A stretch of DNA of 64,000 nt from Bog-473 sp963755375 (GTDB lineage Bacteria; Actinomycetota; Acidimicrobiia; Acidimicrobiales; RAAP-2), in contig CAVWKG010000016.1 of NCBI GenBank assembly GCA_963755375.1, positions 248,001 through 312,000 on the forward strand, read 5' to 3'. The notes under the pieces are model-generated. The model saw nothing but the letters and a program-made list of their open reading frames with translations, was not told the origin of the DNA and searched no databases. This document shows positions 25,364 through 34,733 of this stretch, piece after piece. Made by a program: the position numbers and the translations under genes. Every line of letters begins with the position of its first letter. The stretch's first letter is position 1.

Positions 25364-26494
25364 GTGGGCGTCCCGGTCTCCGGCCACTGCGACGCCCGCT
25401 TCCGCGCCGTGCGGGAGGAGTTCGCCCGTAACTTCGCCGAGCGCGGTGAGGTCGGCGCGGCAGTGTGCATCGTGGTCGACGGCGTGACCGTGGTCGACCT
25501 GGCCGGCGGCTGGGCCGACCGGGCGGCCCGCACGCTCTGGCAGCGCGACACGCTGGTCGACTTCTACTCCGTCGGGAAGGCGTTCGTGGCGCTCCTGGCC
25601 CTGCAGCTGGTCGACGCCGGACTGATCGCGCTGGACGATCCGATCGCCAGCGTGTGGCCCGAGTTCGCCGTTGCCGGCAAGGAGGGAGCGACGTTGCGGC
25701 ACGCGCTCTGCCACCGGGCCGGCGTACCGGCCATCCGCGAACAGTTGCACAACGACGACCTGTGGGACTGGAGCCGGATGGTGGGTGCACTGGCCGCGAC
25801 CGCGCCGTGGTGGGAGCCCGGCAGGCGCCACGCCTACCACACCAATACATACGGCCATCTGATCGGCGAAGTCGTACGCCGGGTGAGTGGCGAGGGGTGC
25901 GGGCGTCGACTGGCCACGCTGGCGGGCCCCGTGGGGGCCGACGTGTTCGTCGGTGTGCCACCGGCGGAGCAGCATCGCTGTGCCGAGGTGCTCTTCGATG
26001 CGCCCGGTCCTCCCGCCGCGCTGGACGACGCGCTCGAGGGTGACGCCCGCATGGAGATGCTGAGCTACTTCAACCCTCCGGGTTTCTCTTCAATGGGTGT
26101 GGTCAACACGGCGGCATGGCGCGGCGCCGAGGTGCCGTCGACCAACGGGCATGGTTCGGCGCTCGGCGTGGCGCGCCTCTATGGCGCGTTGCTCGACCCC
26201 GGCCGCCTGCTCTCGCCCGACCTGCTGACGGAGGCGACCTCGGCCCAGTCCGAGGGGTACTGCCCGATCCTGCACGAGGACGTCACCTTCGGGTTGGGGT
26301 TCAAACCCACGGTGCCCCGGCGCCCGTTCGGCCCGAACCCGGGCAGCTTCGGCCACTTCGGCACCGGTGGCGCGGTCGGGTTCGCCGATCCGGTGGGTGG
26401 TGTCGCGTTCGGCTATGTCATGAACCATGTCATCCCCCGTTGGCAGAGCACGCGGAACCGGTCGCTCATCGACGCGCTGTATCGGTCGTTCTGA
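25364..26494 (+). CDS. Serine hydrolase, beta-lactamase/esterase EstB family
   Basis: The 376-residue protein has the class C-type Ser-x-x-Lys motif as Ser69-Val-Gly-Lys72 (DFYSVGKAF), a Tyr-containing second motif in AYHTNTYGHLIGE, and a C-terminal GHFGTGGAVGFADP replacing the KTG-like motif. There is no signal peptide, which favours an intracellular esterase or peptidase over a secreted beta-lactamase. It starts with a GTG 9 bases after the HD-domain gene, so the two are probably cotranscribed. Confidence 0.88.
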   Translation: MGVPVSGHCDARFRAVREEFARNFAERGEVGAAVCIVVDGVTVVDLAGGWADRAARTLWQRDTLVDFYSVGKAFVALLALQLVDAGLIALDDPIASVWPEFAVAGKEGATLRHALCHRAGVPAIREQLHNDDLWDWSRMVGALAATAPWWEPGRRHAYHTNTYGHLIGEVVRRVSGEGCGRRLATLAGPVGADVFVGVPPAEQHRCAEVLFDAPGPPAALDDALEGDARMEMLSYFNPPGFSSMGVVNTAAWRGAEVPSTNGHGSALGVARLYGALLDPGRLLSPDLLTEATSAQSEGYCPILHEDVTFGLGFKPTVPRRPFGPNPGSFGHFGTGGAVGFADPVGGVAFGYVMNHVIPRWQSTRNRSLIDALYRSF

Positions 26495-26685
26495 CGGCCA
26501 AAGGGTATGCACGTCGCGCCCCGTGGACGTTGCGGCGAGCCTGCGGGACAGCCGTCGCCCACCGGCTCGGGCGCTGGCCGGGCCCCGTGAACCGCCCGTC
26601 GCGGCGGGATCAGCGCTGAAACGGTGGTGATGCTCTAACGTGCAGTGAGGTCGTCGCGGCAACGGACGGCGTACAAGGGGGTGAC

Positions 26686-27771
26686 ATGACGAACGCACCG
26701 ATGGTCATGCCAACCAGGCGCGTCGAGATGTGGTACGCAGGCACTGCGCCGCAGAGGCGGTTGACGGTGGCCTTCCGCATCATCCTGGGCATCCCGCAGT
26801 TCATCGTCTTGTACTTCCTGTTCATCGCGGCCTTCTTCGTCTTGGTGATCGGATGGTTCGCCGCGCTGTTCATGGGTCGGCTCCCCGAGTGGGTGCACTC
26901 GTTCGTGGGTGGAGTGATCCGCTGGTACGCCCGCGTCAGCGCCTACATGTTCCTGATGACCGACCGCTACCCGCCCTTCTCCCTCGACGACGCGGAGTAC
27001 CCGGTTCGACCGATCCTGCCGGGCCGGGGCCCGCTGAATCGCGTGTCGGTGTTCTTCCGCATCATCCTGGCCGTCCCTGCGGGCGTCTTCTACCAGATCG
27101 TGCTCAACGGGTTGACGTTCCCGTTGCTGTTCTTGATGTGGATCGTCGTCATCGTCAGGGGCACCATGCCGCCGGCGCTCTACGACGCCTACGCCGCTCT
27201 GCTGCGCTACCAGGTGCGCTTCCACTCCTGGTTCTCCATGCTCACTTCGGAGTACGCGTGGGGCATGCTGGGCGACTTCGTCCCCCCTCCGCCGTCCTCC
27301 GCGCCACCGCCGCTCGGTCCGGCCACCGCTCCGACCCCGTCGCCCCCAGCCGCGCCCCTTCAGGGTCAGCCCCCGTCACAGCCGTACTCCTACCCGGCGC
27401 CGGGCGAGCAGGTGTCCACCCCGCCGGCGGAGGACGCCCCACCCGCGCCGCCACCCGGATGGCCGCCACCGCAGCCGGCGCCACCGACCTCAGCCCCCGG
27501 GGCCATGCCTCCGCCGTCACCGTGGGAGCGCACGTCGATGCCGTCTTCGGTGGAGCCGCTGCCCTCATGGGGCATCCTCGTCCTGCAGGGTGCCGCCCGG
27601 GCCTGGGTGATCTTCGCCATCGTCTGGGGCTCGATCGCGTTCGTCGGGCAAAACATCGTCCAGAACGTTCTGACGGGACACCGGCACACGACGTCCGGTC
27701 AGCCCACCACCGTCAACGCGGGCAGGTCGTTGCCGACCTCCGCCATCGGCCCGGGGGGCGCCGATCACTGA
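26686..27771 (+). CDS. DUF4389 membrane protein with proline-rich tail
   Basis: The 361-residue protein has a DUF4389 region (residues 15-200). Its membrane segments run FRIILGIPQFIVLYFLFIA, FFVLVIGWFAALFMG and later FFRIILAVPAGVFYQIVL and LLFLMWIVVIV, separated by the conserved WYARVSAYMFLMTDRYPPF. A low-complexity Pro/Ala/Ser stretch (about 205-290) follows, then one more helix (AWVIFAIVWGSIAFVG). The function is unknown. The start ATG 26686 has GGGGGTGAC upstream. It is followed on the same strand by a methyltransferase. Confidence 0.85.
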   Translation: MTNAPMVMPTRRVEMWYAGTAPQRRLTVAFRIILGIPQFIVLYFLFIAAFFVLVIGWFAALFMGRLPEWVHSFVGGVIRWYARVSAYMFLMTDRYPPFSLDDAEYPVRPILPGRGPLNRVSVFFRIILAVPAGVFYQIVLNGLTFPLLFLMWIVVIVRGTMPPALYDAYAALLRYQVRFHSWFSMLTSEYAWGMLGDFVPPPPSSAPPPLGPATAPTPSPPAAPLQGQPPSQPYSYPAPGEQVSTPPAEDAPPAPPPGWPPPQPAPPTSAPGAMPPPSPWERTSMPSSVEPLPSWGILVLQGAARAWVIFAIVWGSIAFVGQNIVQNVLTGHRHTTSGQPTTVNAGRSLPTSAIGPGGADH

Positions 27772-27860
27772 GGGCCGGCTACCGGGATCGGTGTGACCGA
27801 CCACGTCGACGGGAGCATGGCGTCGCCGGGGTCGGCGGCCACGGTGCGCCGGCTGGCGCC

Positions 27861-28631
27861 GTGACCAGCTTCGAAGAACTGGTCGCCGAGGCCGCGGCGA
27901 CGCCTGTCGAGGGGTGGGATTTCTCCTGGTTGGAGGGCCGCGCCACCGAGGAACGGCCGCCCTGGGGCTATGCCCGTCTGATGGGGGAGCGCATGGCCCG
28001 CGCCGACGCCGCCCTTGATGTCGAAACCGGGGGCGGGGAGGTGGTCGCCACGCTGAGACGACCGCCCGCGCTCCTGGTGGCGACCGAGGGCTGGTGGCCG
28101 AATGTCGAGGTGGCGCGGACACGGCTCCGCCCGCTCGGCGCCCGGGTCGTCGCGGTGGCGGATGCGCCGACGCTGCCGTTCGCCGACGCCTCGTTCGACC
28201 TCGTCGTGAGCCGCCATCCCGTCGTGGTTCTGTGGGGTGAGATCACCCGTGTGCTGCGACCGGGTGGGACATATCTGTCGCAGCTGATCGGTCCTGGCAC
28301 CAACCGCGAGCTCACCGAGTTCATGATGGGCCCCCGGCCGGTCAACGAGAGTCGCAGCAAGGTGAACGCTCGCGCCGGCGCGGAGTCCCACGGGCTCGAG
28401 GTCGTGGACCTGCGGGAGTGCGCGCTGCGGGTGGAGTTCTACGACGTGGGGGCGGTGGTGTACTTCCTGCGCAAGGTGCTTTGGACCGTGCCGGATTTCA
28501 CACCAGAGACCTACGACGTCGAGCTGCGTCGCCTCCACCAGCAGATCGAACGGGAGGGCTCGTTCGTGTCCACGGCGCGACGGCTCCTCGTCGAGGCACG
28601 GCGCCCGCATGAGCGCGGTGCCGGTGCGTGA
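27861..28631 (+). CDS. SAM-dependent methyltransferase-like protein
   Basis: The 256-residue frame reads as a class I methyltransferase, with motif I as ALDVETGGGEVVA near residue 52 and the later LPFADASFDLVVSRHP and VLRPGGTYLSQLIGP. The GxGxG loop is slightly unusual (ETGGGE) but occurs in actinobacterial homologues. GTG 27861 is the likely start since conservation begins at FEELVAEAAAT. The gene ends five bases before the convergent TldE stop, so the two transcripts meet without an obvious terminator. Confidence 0.85.
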   Translation: MTSFEELVAEAAATPVEGWDFSWLEGRATEERPPWGYARLMGERMARADAALDVETGGGEVVATLRRPPALLVATEGWWPNVEVARTRLRPLGARVVAVADAPTLPFADASFDLVVSRHPVVVLWGEITRVLRPGGTYLSQLIGPGTNRELTEFMMGPRPVNESRSKVNARAGAESHGLEVVDLRECALRVEFYDVGAVVYFLRKVLWTVPDFTPETYDVELRRLHQQIEREGSFVSTARRLLVEARRPHERGAGA

Positions 28632-28636
28632 CCCGC

Positions 28637-30025
28637 TCAGCTGGCCTGGCTGACCGAGCTCATGTTGTAGTCGGGGATCCGCAGCGGCGGCATGATCGTG
28701 CGGTTCAGGTATTCCCCGAACTCGCGTCCCAGCGAGCGCACCGGGGCGCCGACTTCGGTGGCCCGGGCCAGCAGATCGACCGGGCTCTCATTGAAGCGAA
28801 AGTTGTTCGCCGCCCCGATCACCGCGCCATCCTCAATCACGTAGACGCCGTCGCGGGTGAGCCCTGTCGTCAGGAGGGTGGCCGGGTCGACCTCCCTGAT
28901 ATACCAGAGGCACGTGAGCAGGAGTCCGCGCCCGGTGCGCGCCACCATGTCGTCGAGTGACCCCCCCTTGCGGTCGCCGCAGCGCAGCACCAGGTTGTCG
29001 ATGTACGGCGCCATCGCGACGCCCGACCTCGCCGCGCCGGCCCGGTGGTAGCGCAACCGGGCCAGGACACCCCCGTCCAGCCACTCGGTGCGCGCGCTCG
29101 GCAGGCCGTTGTCGAAGACGGAGACCTCTGAACTGCTCGCCCCGGTTGCGACGAAGGGCGTGCACGCGATGCCTTGCTCGTAAGGATCGCTGTAGAGCGA
29201 GAAGGGCAGCGTGGCGATCGACTCGCCGACCCGTGTCCCGCCACCCTCCTTGGAGAAGACGGTACGGCCGTCTTCGGCGTCCTGGCCCCCCAGGGCGCCG
29301 AAGGCCAGCATGGCCATCATGTCGCTCACGGCCGAGGGCGGCATGATCACCTCGTAGCGACCGGCCTCGAGCGGGATCGGCGTCATGGCCCAGTCGAGCC
29401 GGCGCCAGATCTCCTCTTCCATCCGTTGGAGTGAGGGCGCGATGGTGGGCTCGCCGACCCAGGCGGAGCCGGTCCCGTCCGCCGTCCTTCCGACCAGGCT
29501 CACCGCTCCCGTCGGCTGAGCGTGGGAGAGCCGCAGCCCGGTCGAGCTGCCGAGGTAGAGCGTGGCCTGGTCCTGTTCGGCGAAGCCGGCCAGGACGGCA
29601 TCGCGGGCCCGGGCCCGTCCGAAGGCGCCGGACAGCGGGGAAAGGACCCCCTCCAGCGCGCCGGAATCGGTCTCGTCGGGGTCGAGCCCGAAGTCGCGCC
29701 CCGGGCGGGCCTCCGCCACCTCGACGAGGGCGAAGGCGTCTGCGGCCGGAGGCGCCCCCTGCGCATCGGCCAGCGCCGCCGCCGCCATTTCGGCGACACC
29801 GTCCGCGCCGACCACGCCGGTCCGCCGAGCCGAGCCGACCGCCCCGCCGGCCAGTGCGATCACGCTGACCGAGCGTCCGCGCTGGATCCCGTTGGTCGTT
29901 GTCCTGTTCAACGCGAAGCGGACGTCGACGTGGCTGGTCTCCTCGACCAGCACGATGCAGCCGTCCGCCCCGAGCGCCGTCCCCGAGGTCACGCCACGCT
30001 CCACGAGTTCCTGCGCCGGGATCAT
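28637..30025 (-). CDS. pmbA: TldE/PmbA-family protein (metalloprotease partner)
   Basis: The 462-residue protein matches the non-catalytic half of the TldD/TldE protease: an N-terminal TldD/PmbA domain and a C-terminal barrel with GYEV-type strands (GRYEVIMPPSAVSDMM) and LYIREVDPATLLTTGLTRDGVY near the end. No HExxxH is present, as expected for TldE. TldD-TldE heterodimers degrade unfolded or peptide substrates and process some modified peptides. ATG 30025 has GGAGG upstream; it follows the TldD stop by 71 bases. Confidence 0.9.
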   Translation of the reverse strand: MIPAQELVERGVTSGTALGADGCIVLVEETSHVDVRFALNRTTTNGIQRGRSVSVIALAGGAVGSARRTGVVGADGVAEMAAAALADAQGAPPAADAFALVEVAEARPGRDFGLDPDETDSGALEGVLSPLSGAFGRARARDAVLAGFAEQDQATLYLGSSTGLRLSHAQPTGAVSLVGRTADGTGSAWVGEPTIAPSLQRMEEEIWRRLDWAMTPIPLEAGRYEVIMPPSAVSDMMAMLAFGALGGQDAEDGRTVFSKEGGGTRVGESIATLPFSLYSDPYEQGIACTPFVATGASSSEVSVFDNGLPSARTEWLDGGVLARLRYHRAGAARSGVAMAPYIDNLVLRCGDRKGGSLDDMVARTGRGLLLTCLWYIREVDPATLLTTGLTRDGVYVIEDGAVIGAANNFRFNESPVDLLARATEVGAPVRSLGREFGEYLNRTIMPPLRIPDYNMSSVSQAS

Positions 30026-30096
30026 CCTTGCCTCCCCGTCACCGGCGGGTCCCGATCACCCCGTCGCCCCGTTCACCGCGTGCTCTCGTCGCACGC

Positions 30097-31590
30097 TCAG
30101 CGCCCCGACTCCTCGCGGGTGTTGAGCACCCGCACACCGCGCACCAGGACCGACGGGCAGCCGTGCGACACCGGTGCCACCTGCCCCGGCTGGCCCTTGC
30201 CGCAGTTGAACGCGCCGCCGAGCACCCAGGTGGACGCGCCGCCGACCGCATCCATGGCGCCCCAGAAATCGGTCGTGGTGGCTTGATACGCGACGTCCTT
30301 CAACTGCCCCGCCAGCTTCCCGCCTTCGATCCGGTAGAAACGCTGCCCGGTGAACTGGAAGTTGTAGCGCTGCATGTCGATCGACCAACTCTTGTCGCCC
30401 ACGATGTACACCCCGCGGTCCACGCCGTCGATCAGCTCCTCGGTGCGCGGACCGTCGTCGCCGGAGTGCCCTAGTGACACATTGGCCATGCGCTGGATCG
30501 GCACGTGCATCGGCGAGTCCGCGAAGGCGCATCCGTTGGAGCGCTCGAACCCCATGGCGTGGGCGATGGAGCGGTCGAGCTGGTAGCCCACCAACGTCCC
30601 CTCGCGCACCAGATCGAACGACTGGGCCGCCACGCCCTCGTCGTCGATGCCCACGGTGGCCAAGCCGTGCTCCACCGTGCGATCGCCCGTCACGTGCATG
30701 ACGGGGGAGCCGTAGGCGAGCGTGCCCAGTTTGTCGAAGGTGGCGAACGAGGTTCCGGCGTAGGCCGCCTCGTAGCCGACCGCCCGGTCGAGCTCGGTGG
30801 CGTGCCCGATGGATTCGTGGATCGTGAGCCACAGGTTCGACGGGTCGACGACGAGGTCGTACGTCCCGGCCTCCACCGAGGGAGCCCGCAGCTTCTCGGC
30901 CAGGAGCTCGGGCAGTTCCTCCAATTCGGCGTCCCAGTGCCAGCCACCGGCGACGGTCGGGGCGGTCAGGAACTCCCAGCCGCGGCCGACCGGCGGTGCC
31001 ACCGTGCGCATGGTCTCGAACCCGTTGTCCGACAGGGCCAGCGCCTCGAGTTGCGCCTGCAGGCGGACCCGGTGTTGGGTGGCCCGTGTCCCGTTGAGGT
31101 CGGCCAGGTAGCTCTGCTCCGACACGGCGAGGAGCGACGCCGAGGTGTGCGAGACGGCGTCGTGGTCACCGAGGCGCCTGCTCCACTCGGCCAGCAGGGC
31201 GACCTTGTCGGCCAGCGGCACGGTGGACGGGTCGACCTCGAACGCACTCGACCACGTGACGTCGCCGTGTGACGGCTCGGAGGCCAGCTCGACGCGCCCG
31301 CCGCCGGCCCTGCTCGTGATCGTTGCCATCTCCCGGGCCCGGCGCACCAGGTTGGCCGCCTCCTGCGGCCGCACGTCGACCGTGGCGGCGAAGCCGACCG
31401 CGCCGTCGGCCACGACGCGCACGCCCATGCCGAAGTTCGTGTCGTCGGCCGTCGTCTCGGGACGGGCGTCGTGGAGGCGCACGGTCTGGCTGCGGATTCG
31501 TTCGACCCGCAGTTCGGCCGCTTCACAGCCCGCGGCGGCATCGAGCGCGGCATCCGCCAGTGCCGTGAGGTCGTCGGCGGCGAGCGGCAT
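30097..31590 (-). CDS. tldD: TldD-family zinc metalloprotease
   Basis: The 497-residue protein has the catalytic HExxxH as His258-Glu259 to His263 (LTIHESIGHATELDR), and the C-terminal region GGAFNCGKGQPGQ and HGCPSVLVRGVRVLNT typical of TldD. With the TldE-like protein downstream it should form the heterodimeric protease. No RiPP precursor or modification gene was found nearby, so a general peptide-degrading role is more likely than toxin maturation. The start codon shares one base with the stop of the upstream dehydrogenase gene (TGATG). Confidence 0.93.
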   Translation of the reverse strand: MPLAADDLTALADAALDAAAGCEAAELRVERIRSQTVRLHDARPETTADDTNFGMGVRVVADGAVGFAATVDVRPQEAANLVRRAREMATITSRAGGGRVELASEPSHGDVTWSSAFEVDPSTVPLADKVALLAEWSRRLGDHDAVSHTSASLLAVSEQSYLADLNGTRATQHRVRLQAQLEALALSDNGFETMRTVAPPVGRGWEFLTAPTVAGGWHWDAELEELPELLAEKLRAPSVEAGTYDLVVDPSNLWLTIHESIGHATELDRAVGYEAAYAGTSFATFDKLGTLAYGSPVMHVTGDRTVEHGLATVGIDDEGVAAQSFDLVREGTLVGYQLDRSIAHAMGFERSNGCAFADSPMHVPIQRMANVSLGHSGDDGPRTEELIDGVDRGVYIVGDKSWSIDMQRYNFQFTGQRFYRIEGGKLAGQLKDVAYQATTTDFWGAMDAVGGASTWVLGGAFNCGKGQPGQVAPVSHGCPSVLVRGVRVLNTREESGR

Positions 31591-32579
31591 CAGCCGACGG
31601 GAGTCGGCTGGCGGACAGGGAGTCCTGCGGAGCTGTAGATGGCGTCGATGAGCTCCATCGTACGGATCGCGTCGGCGGCCGTCGTCGGGAACGAGGCCCC
31701 CTCCTCCGCCGCGGCGACGAAGGCCTCGAGCTGGAAGTCGTACGACGCCTTCCGGCTGAAACGCTCCTTGCGGGTGCCGAGCGACGTGGTCACCTTCATC
31801 CGGTGCCCGAACTGGGGGCTGAAGGGATTGAAGACGGAGATCTTGCCGTTGTCGCCCGTGATCTCCGCGTGGAGGCGCAACACCGAAGACGAGAACATGG
31901 AACATCCGATGTGCGCGCTCCCGCCGTCGGGCAACGAGAAGTGGGCATCCATGGCCCGGTCGACGCCGGGGGAGGAGAGCTTTGCGACGGCCCCGATCAC
32001 CCGCGGCCCTGGGGTCAGCAGTCGAAGCAGGCTGACCGGGTAGCAACCCATGTCCATGGTGGCGCCGCCGGCCAGGGCCAGCTGGTAGCGGATGTCACCC
32101 TTCTTCCAAAGCGGAGCGGAGAAGGCCACGTCGACCTTGGTGATGTTGCCCAGCTCGCCCGAGCGGACGATCTCCACCAGGCGCTTGGTCAACGGGTGGT
32201 ACTGGTAGTGAAACGCCTCCATGACGACCACGCCCGGGTTGCCGTTGTCCGCCTCGGCCACGGCTCGGGCCTCGTCGGCGTTGGCCGTGAACGGCTTCTC
32301 GCACAGGACATGCTTGCCGGCCTTGAGGGCGGCGATGGTCCAGTGCCCGTGCAGGCCGTTGGGGAGCGGGTTGTACACGGCGTCGATCTCGGGGTCGTGC
32401 ACCAGTTCTTCGTAGCTGCCCACGACGCGCGGAATGCCTCGTTTGCGGGCGAATTCGGTGGCGCGCTCGCGGTCACGCGCCGCCACGGCGACGACGGTGG
32501 CGCGCCCGGTCCTGCGGGCTGGTTTGATCACCGCGGCGGGGGCGATGCGGGCCGCCCCCAGGATCCCGATTCTCAGCAC
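31590..32579 (-). CDS. Gfo/Idh/MocA-family oxidoreductase
   Basis: The 329-residue protein has the N-terminal NAD(P) fold (LRIGILGAARIAPAAV), the conserved EKPF motif (LCEKPFTANADEA) and the C-terminal GFO_IDH_MocA domain with MEAFHYQYHPL. It resembles trans-1,2-dihydrobenzenediol/D-xylose-type dehydrogenases acting on polyols or sugars. The substrate is unknown. GTG 32579 is chosen because conservation begins there. Its TGA overlaps the TldD ATG, so it heads the TldD-TldE transcript. Confidence 0.9.
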   Translation of the reverse strand: MLRIGILGAARIAPAAVIKPARRTGRATVVAVAARDRERATEFARKRGIPRVVGSYEELVHDPEIDAVYNPLPNGLHGHWTIAALKAGKHVLCEKPFTANADEARAVAEADNGNPGVVVMEAFHYQYHPLTKRLVEIVRSGELGNITKVDVAFSAPLWKKGDIRYQLALAGGATMDMGCYPVSLLRLLTPGPRVIGAVAKLSSPGVDRAMDAHFSLPDGGSAHIGCSMFSSSVLRLHAEITGDNGKISVFNPFSPQFGHRMKVTTSLGTRKERFSRKASYDFQLEAFVAAAEEGASFPTTAADAIRTMELIDAIYSSAGLPVRQPTPVG

Positions 32580-32872
32580 GCGGCGGTCATGGGGGGAGTG
32601 TGACCCCCGTGTGCGCTGGGGAAGTGGGACGCGGCCTCGGCGGGCGTTCCCCCGCTGTGGGACGGAGGCGACGCCGCTGGAGACGGTGGGGCCAGACGCT
32701 GCATGAGCACGGACGCTAACGCACCCGGGACGCGGCCGACGCTGGGCTCCATCCGGGGCTCGACGGCATCCGGGCTGTGTCCGTCCTGGCCATCGTGGGC
32801 TCCACACACGGGCTCGACTCGGCGCCGGGAGCCCTGGCCGCCTGACACCGTCGACCCGTCGCCGGGTGGCGA

Positions 32873-33526
32873 ATGGCCCGGGCCTCTGCCACCATCGACC
32901 CCGTCATGGTTCTCGAAACTGCCCTGCCCGTAGTCCGGCGAGCCACCGGGGACGACGTCGCCTCCATGGCCGCGCAGCTGGCGCGGACGTTCTTCGACGA
33001 CCCCGTCACGTCCCACATCTTCCGCAACGAGCAACGCAGGGAGGCCGCCCTGCGGGTCTATTTCCGCACCCAGATGCGGGCCGACTACCTCCCCTTCGGC
33101 GGTTGCTACACGACGGAGGGCTACACCGGCTCGGCCATCTGGGCACCGGCCGGCAAGCCCCTCCGTACAGGGCTCGGCGGGATCGTCACCATGTTGCCCG
33201 TCCTGCCCTTCGTGGCCTCCAACCTGGGAACCACGTTGCGCCTGCTCGCACTCATCGAGTCCAAACATCCGCACGAGCCGCACTGGTACCTGGCCACCCT
33301 CGGCACCGCCGTGGACAAGCAGGGCACGGGTGTGGGCAGCGCATTGCTGCGCCCGGTCCTCGAGCATTGCGATGCGGAGGGCATCCCCTGCTATCTCGAG
33401 TCGTCCAAGGAGGGCAACCTGCCCTTCTACCGGCGCCACGGATTCGCGGTCGTGGAGGAGCTGCCGCTCCCCGGCGACGGGCCTCCCGTCTGGACGATGT
33501 GGCGGGAGCCCCGGCCGGCGCCCTGA
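32873..33526 (+). CDS. GNAT-family N-acetyltransferase
   Basis: The 217-residue protein has the GNAT acetyl-CoA pyrophosphate loop in DKQGTGVGSALLRPVL (the Q/R-x-x-G-x-G/A pattern reads QGTGVG) and the C-terminal LPFYRRHGFAVVEE. The N-terminal half (ATGDDVASMAAQLARTFFDDPV) is the usual first helix pair. The acceptor is unknown. ATG 32873 or the in-frame ATG 32906 may be the start. It is divergent from the Gfo/Idh/MocA gene across about 290 bases with no other gene. Confidence 0.87.
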   Translation: MARASATIDPVMVLETALPVVRRATGDDVASMAAQLARTFFDDPVTSHIFRNEQRREAALRVYFRTQMRADYLPFGGCYTTEGYTGSAIWAPAGKPLRTGLGGIVTMLPVLPFVASNLGTTLRLLALIESKHPHEPHWYLATLGTAVDKQGTGVGSALLRPVLEHCDAEGIPCYLESSKEGNLPFYRRHGFAVVEELPLPGDGPPVWTMWREPRPAP

Positions 33527-33553
33527 CGGAGCCAGTGACGGGGCCGCCCACGC

Positions 33554-34462
33554 TCAGGTCGGGTGGATGCCCTCGGGCATGGAGAGCACGTCGTTGACCA
33601 CGACACCGAGCACGTCGATGACCGCCCGTGCCGGCGCCGACGGCAGACCACGCCGCCTTTGGGCCACACCGACCCGCCGCCGGGGGAGCCCGGTGACCGG
33701 CAGGACCGAGAACCGCCCGCGCAGGTGGCCCGGCACGGCGGTGGCCGGGAGGATGGCCGGCCCGTAGCCGTCGAAGGCGAGGGAGGCGATCAGGCGCACG
33801 CCGTCGAGCTCCATGGCGGGCCGGAGCACGATGCGGGCGGGACCGGTCGCGCCGTCGATCTCGGCGCGCAGGGCCGTCCCGGGTGCCGGCAGCAGGAGCT
33901 CGACCTCGGCGAGGCGCTCAATCGGGAGTGACGTCTCCTCCGCCAGGAAATGTCCCCGAGGCAGCACCGCCACCAGGTCCTCGTCGAAGAGTTGGGCCGC
34001 CATGATCTCGTCGCCGCTGAGCGGGAACGTCACCACGGCCAGGTCGAGCTGACCCGAGGCGAGCTGCTGTTCCAGTTGGACGCTCGAACCTTCGGCGACG
34101 TTCAGGTGGATGTGGGGGTGGCGCACCCGGAGCAGGTCGAAGAGTTGGGGCACCAGCCACCGGCCCGTCGTCCCGATCATGCCCAGGCGGACCGTGCCGA
34201 TGACCTCCGCCCGCAGCGCCGTCACGTCGGAGACCATCGCCTCGAGCTCGTTCATCACCTGGCGTGCCCGGGCCACGACCACCTCGCCCTCCTCGGTCAA
34301 GCCCCCCGAGGCTCGGTCGACGAGCTGCACGTCGAGCTCGCGTTCGAGTCGGGCGACGTGCGCCGAGACGTTGGATTGCACGGTGCCGATGGACGTGGCG
34401 GCGGCGGAGAAGCTGCCGGTGTCTGCGATCCCCAGAAGTGCTTGCAGGTGTTTCAGTTCCAC
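33554..34462 (-). CDS. LysR-family transcriptional regulator
   Basis: The 302-residue protein has the LysR N-terminal winged HTH (LKHLQALLGIADTGSFSAAATSIGTVQSNVSAHVARLERELDVQL in segments) and a periplasmic-binding-type effector domain (GTVRLGMIGTTGRWLVP to the end). It starts at GTG 34462 with AGGAGAGG upstream. A 10-bp-arm palindrome lies 37 bases upstream of the start, probably its own operator. The divergent neighbour is the HAD-PlsC gene, the likeliest regulated target; the effector is unknown. Confidence 0.92.
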   Translation of the reverse strand: MELKHLQALLGIADTGSFSAAATSIGTVQSNVSAHVARLERELDVQLVDRASGGLTEEGEVVVARARQVMNELEAMVSDVTALRAEVIGTVRLGMIGTTGRWLVPQLFDLLRVRHPHIHLNVAEGSSVQLEQQLASGQLDLAVVTFPLSGDEIMAAQLFDEDLVAVLPRGHFLAEETSLPIERLAEVELLLPAPGTALRAEIDGATGPARIVLRPAMELDGVRLIASLAFDGYGPAILPATAVPGHLRGRFSVLPVTGLPRRRVGVAQRRRGLPSAPARAVIDVLGVVVNDVLSMPEGIHPT

Positions 34463-34498
34463 GGATCACCTCTCCTGTACGTGCTTGCGAGAGTTGCG

Positions 34499-34525
34499 CT
34501 TTCCATCACTATAACTGATGGAAAG
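34499..34525. promoter_or_regulatory. Palindromic operator candidate for the LysR regulator
   Basis: CTTTCCATCA at 34499-34508 and TGATGGAAAG at 34516-34525 are perfect inverted arms with a 7-base AT-rich spacer CTATAAC. Location between a lysR gene and a divergent gene, and the T-N11-A content, are what one expects of a LysR-type binding site. It may overlap promoter elements on both strands. Confidence 0.65.
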
Positions 34526-34622
34526 TATCTCCTAAAGCTGCTTGACTGATCGCCGAGAGGCCGCCAGAATGAAATCCAGACCGCAGGAATCGGAAGCCCC
34601 CCCTCTGACCCTGATGAGTCTC

Positions 34623-34659
34623 GAGAAGGGATCGCCCTCCCCCCCGGCGATCCCTTCTC
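34623..34659. terminator. Perfect 14-bp hairpin in the leader of the HAD-PlsC gene
   Basis: GAGAAGGGATCGCC and its exact complement enclose a 9-base loop CTCCCCCCC and are followed by CTAATTT on the + strand. The form is like an intrinsic terminator with a poor T-run, but no + strand gene ends here: it lies between the divergent lysR gene and the HAD start at 34734. A role as an attenuator or a barrier to read-through is possible. Confidence 0.6.
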
Positions 34660-34733
34660 CTAATTTCGGCCCCGATTCGGAGGCACCCGGAAGCCTTCTG
34701 ACCCGCGATCGAACTGCTTTAGGCTCCCTGTTC

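Noticed and set aside
28637..31590. TldD/TldE as part of a modified-peptide (microcin-like) cluster
   Set aside because: No precursor peptide, cyclodehydratase, radical SAM or dedicated exporter lies next to them; the pair is widespread as a housekeeping protease.
34605..34666. CTGATGAG followed by a long stem, similar to the start of a hammerhead ribozyme core
   Set aside because: After the stem there is no GAAA and no stem III with a cleavage-site triplet; only one of the required core segments is present.
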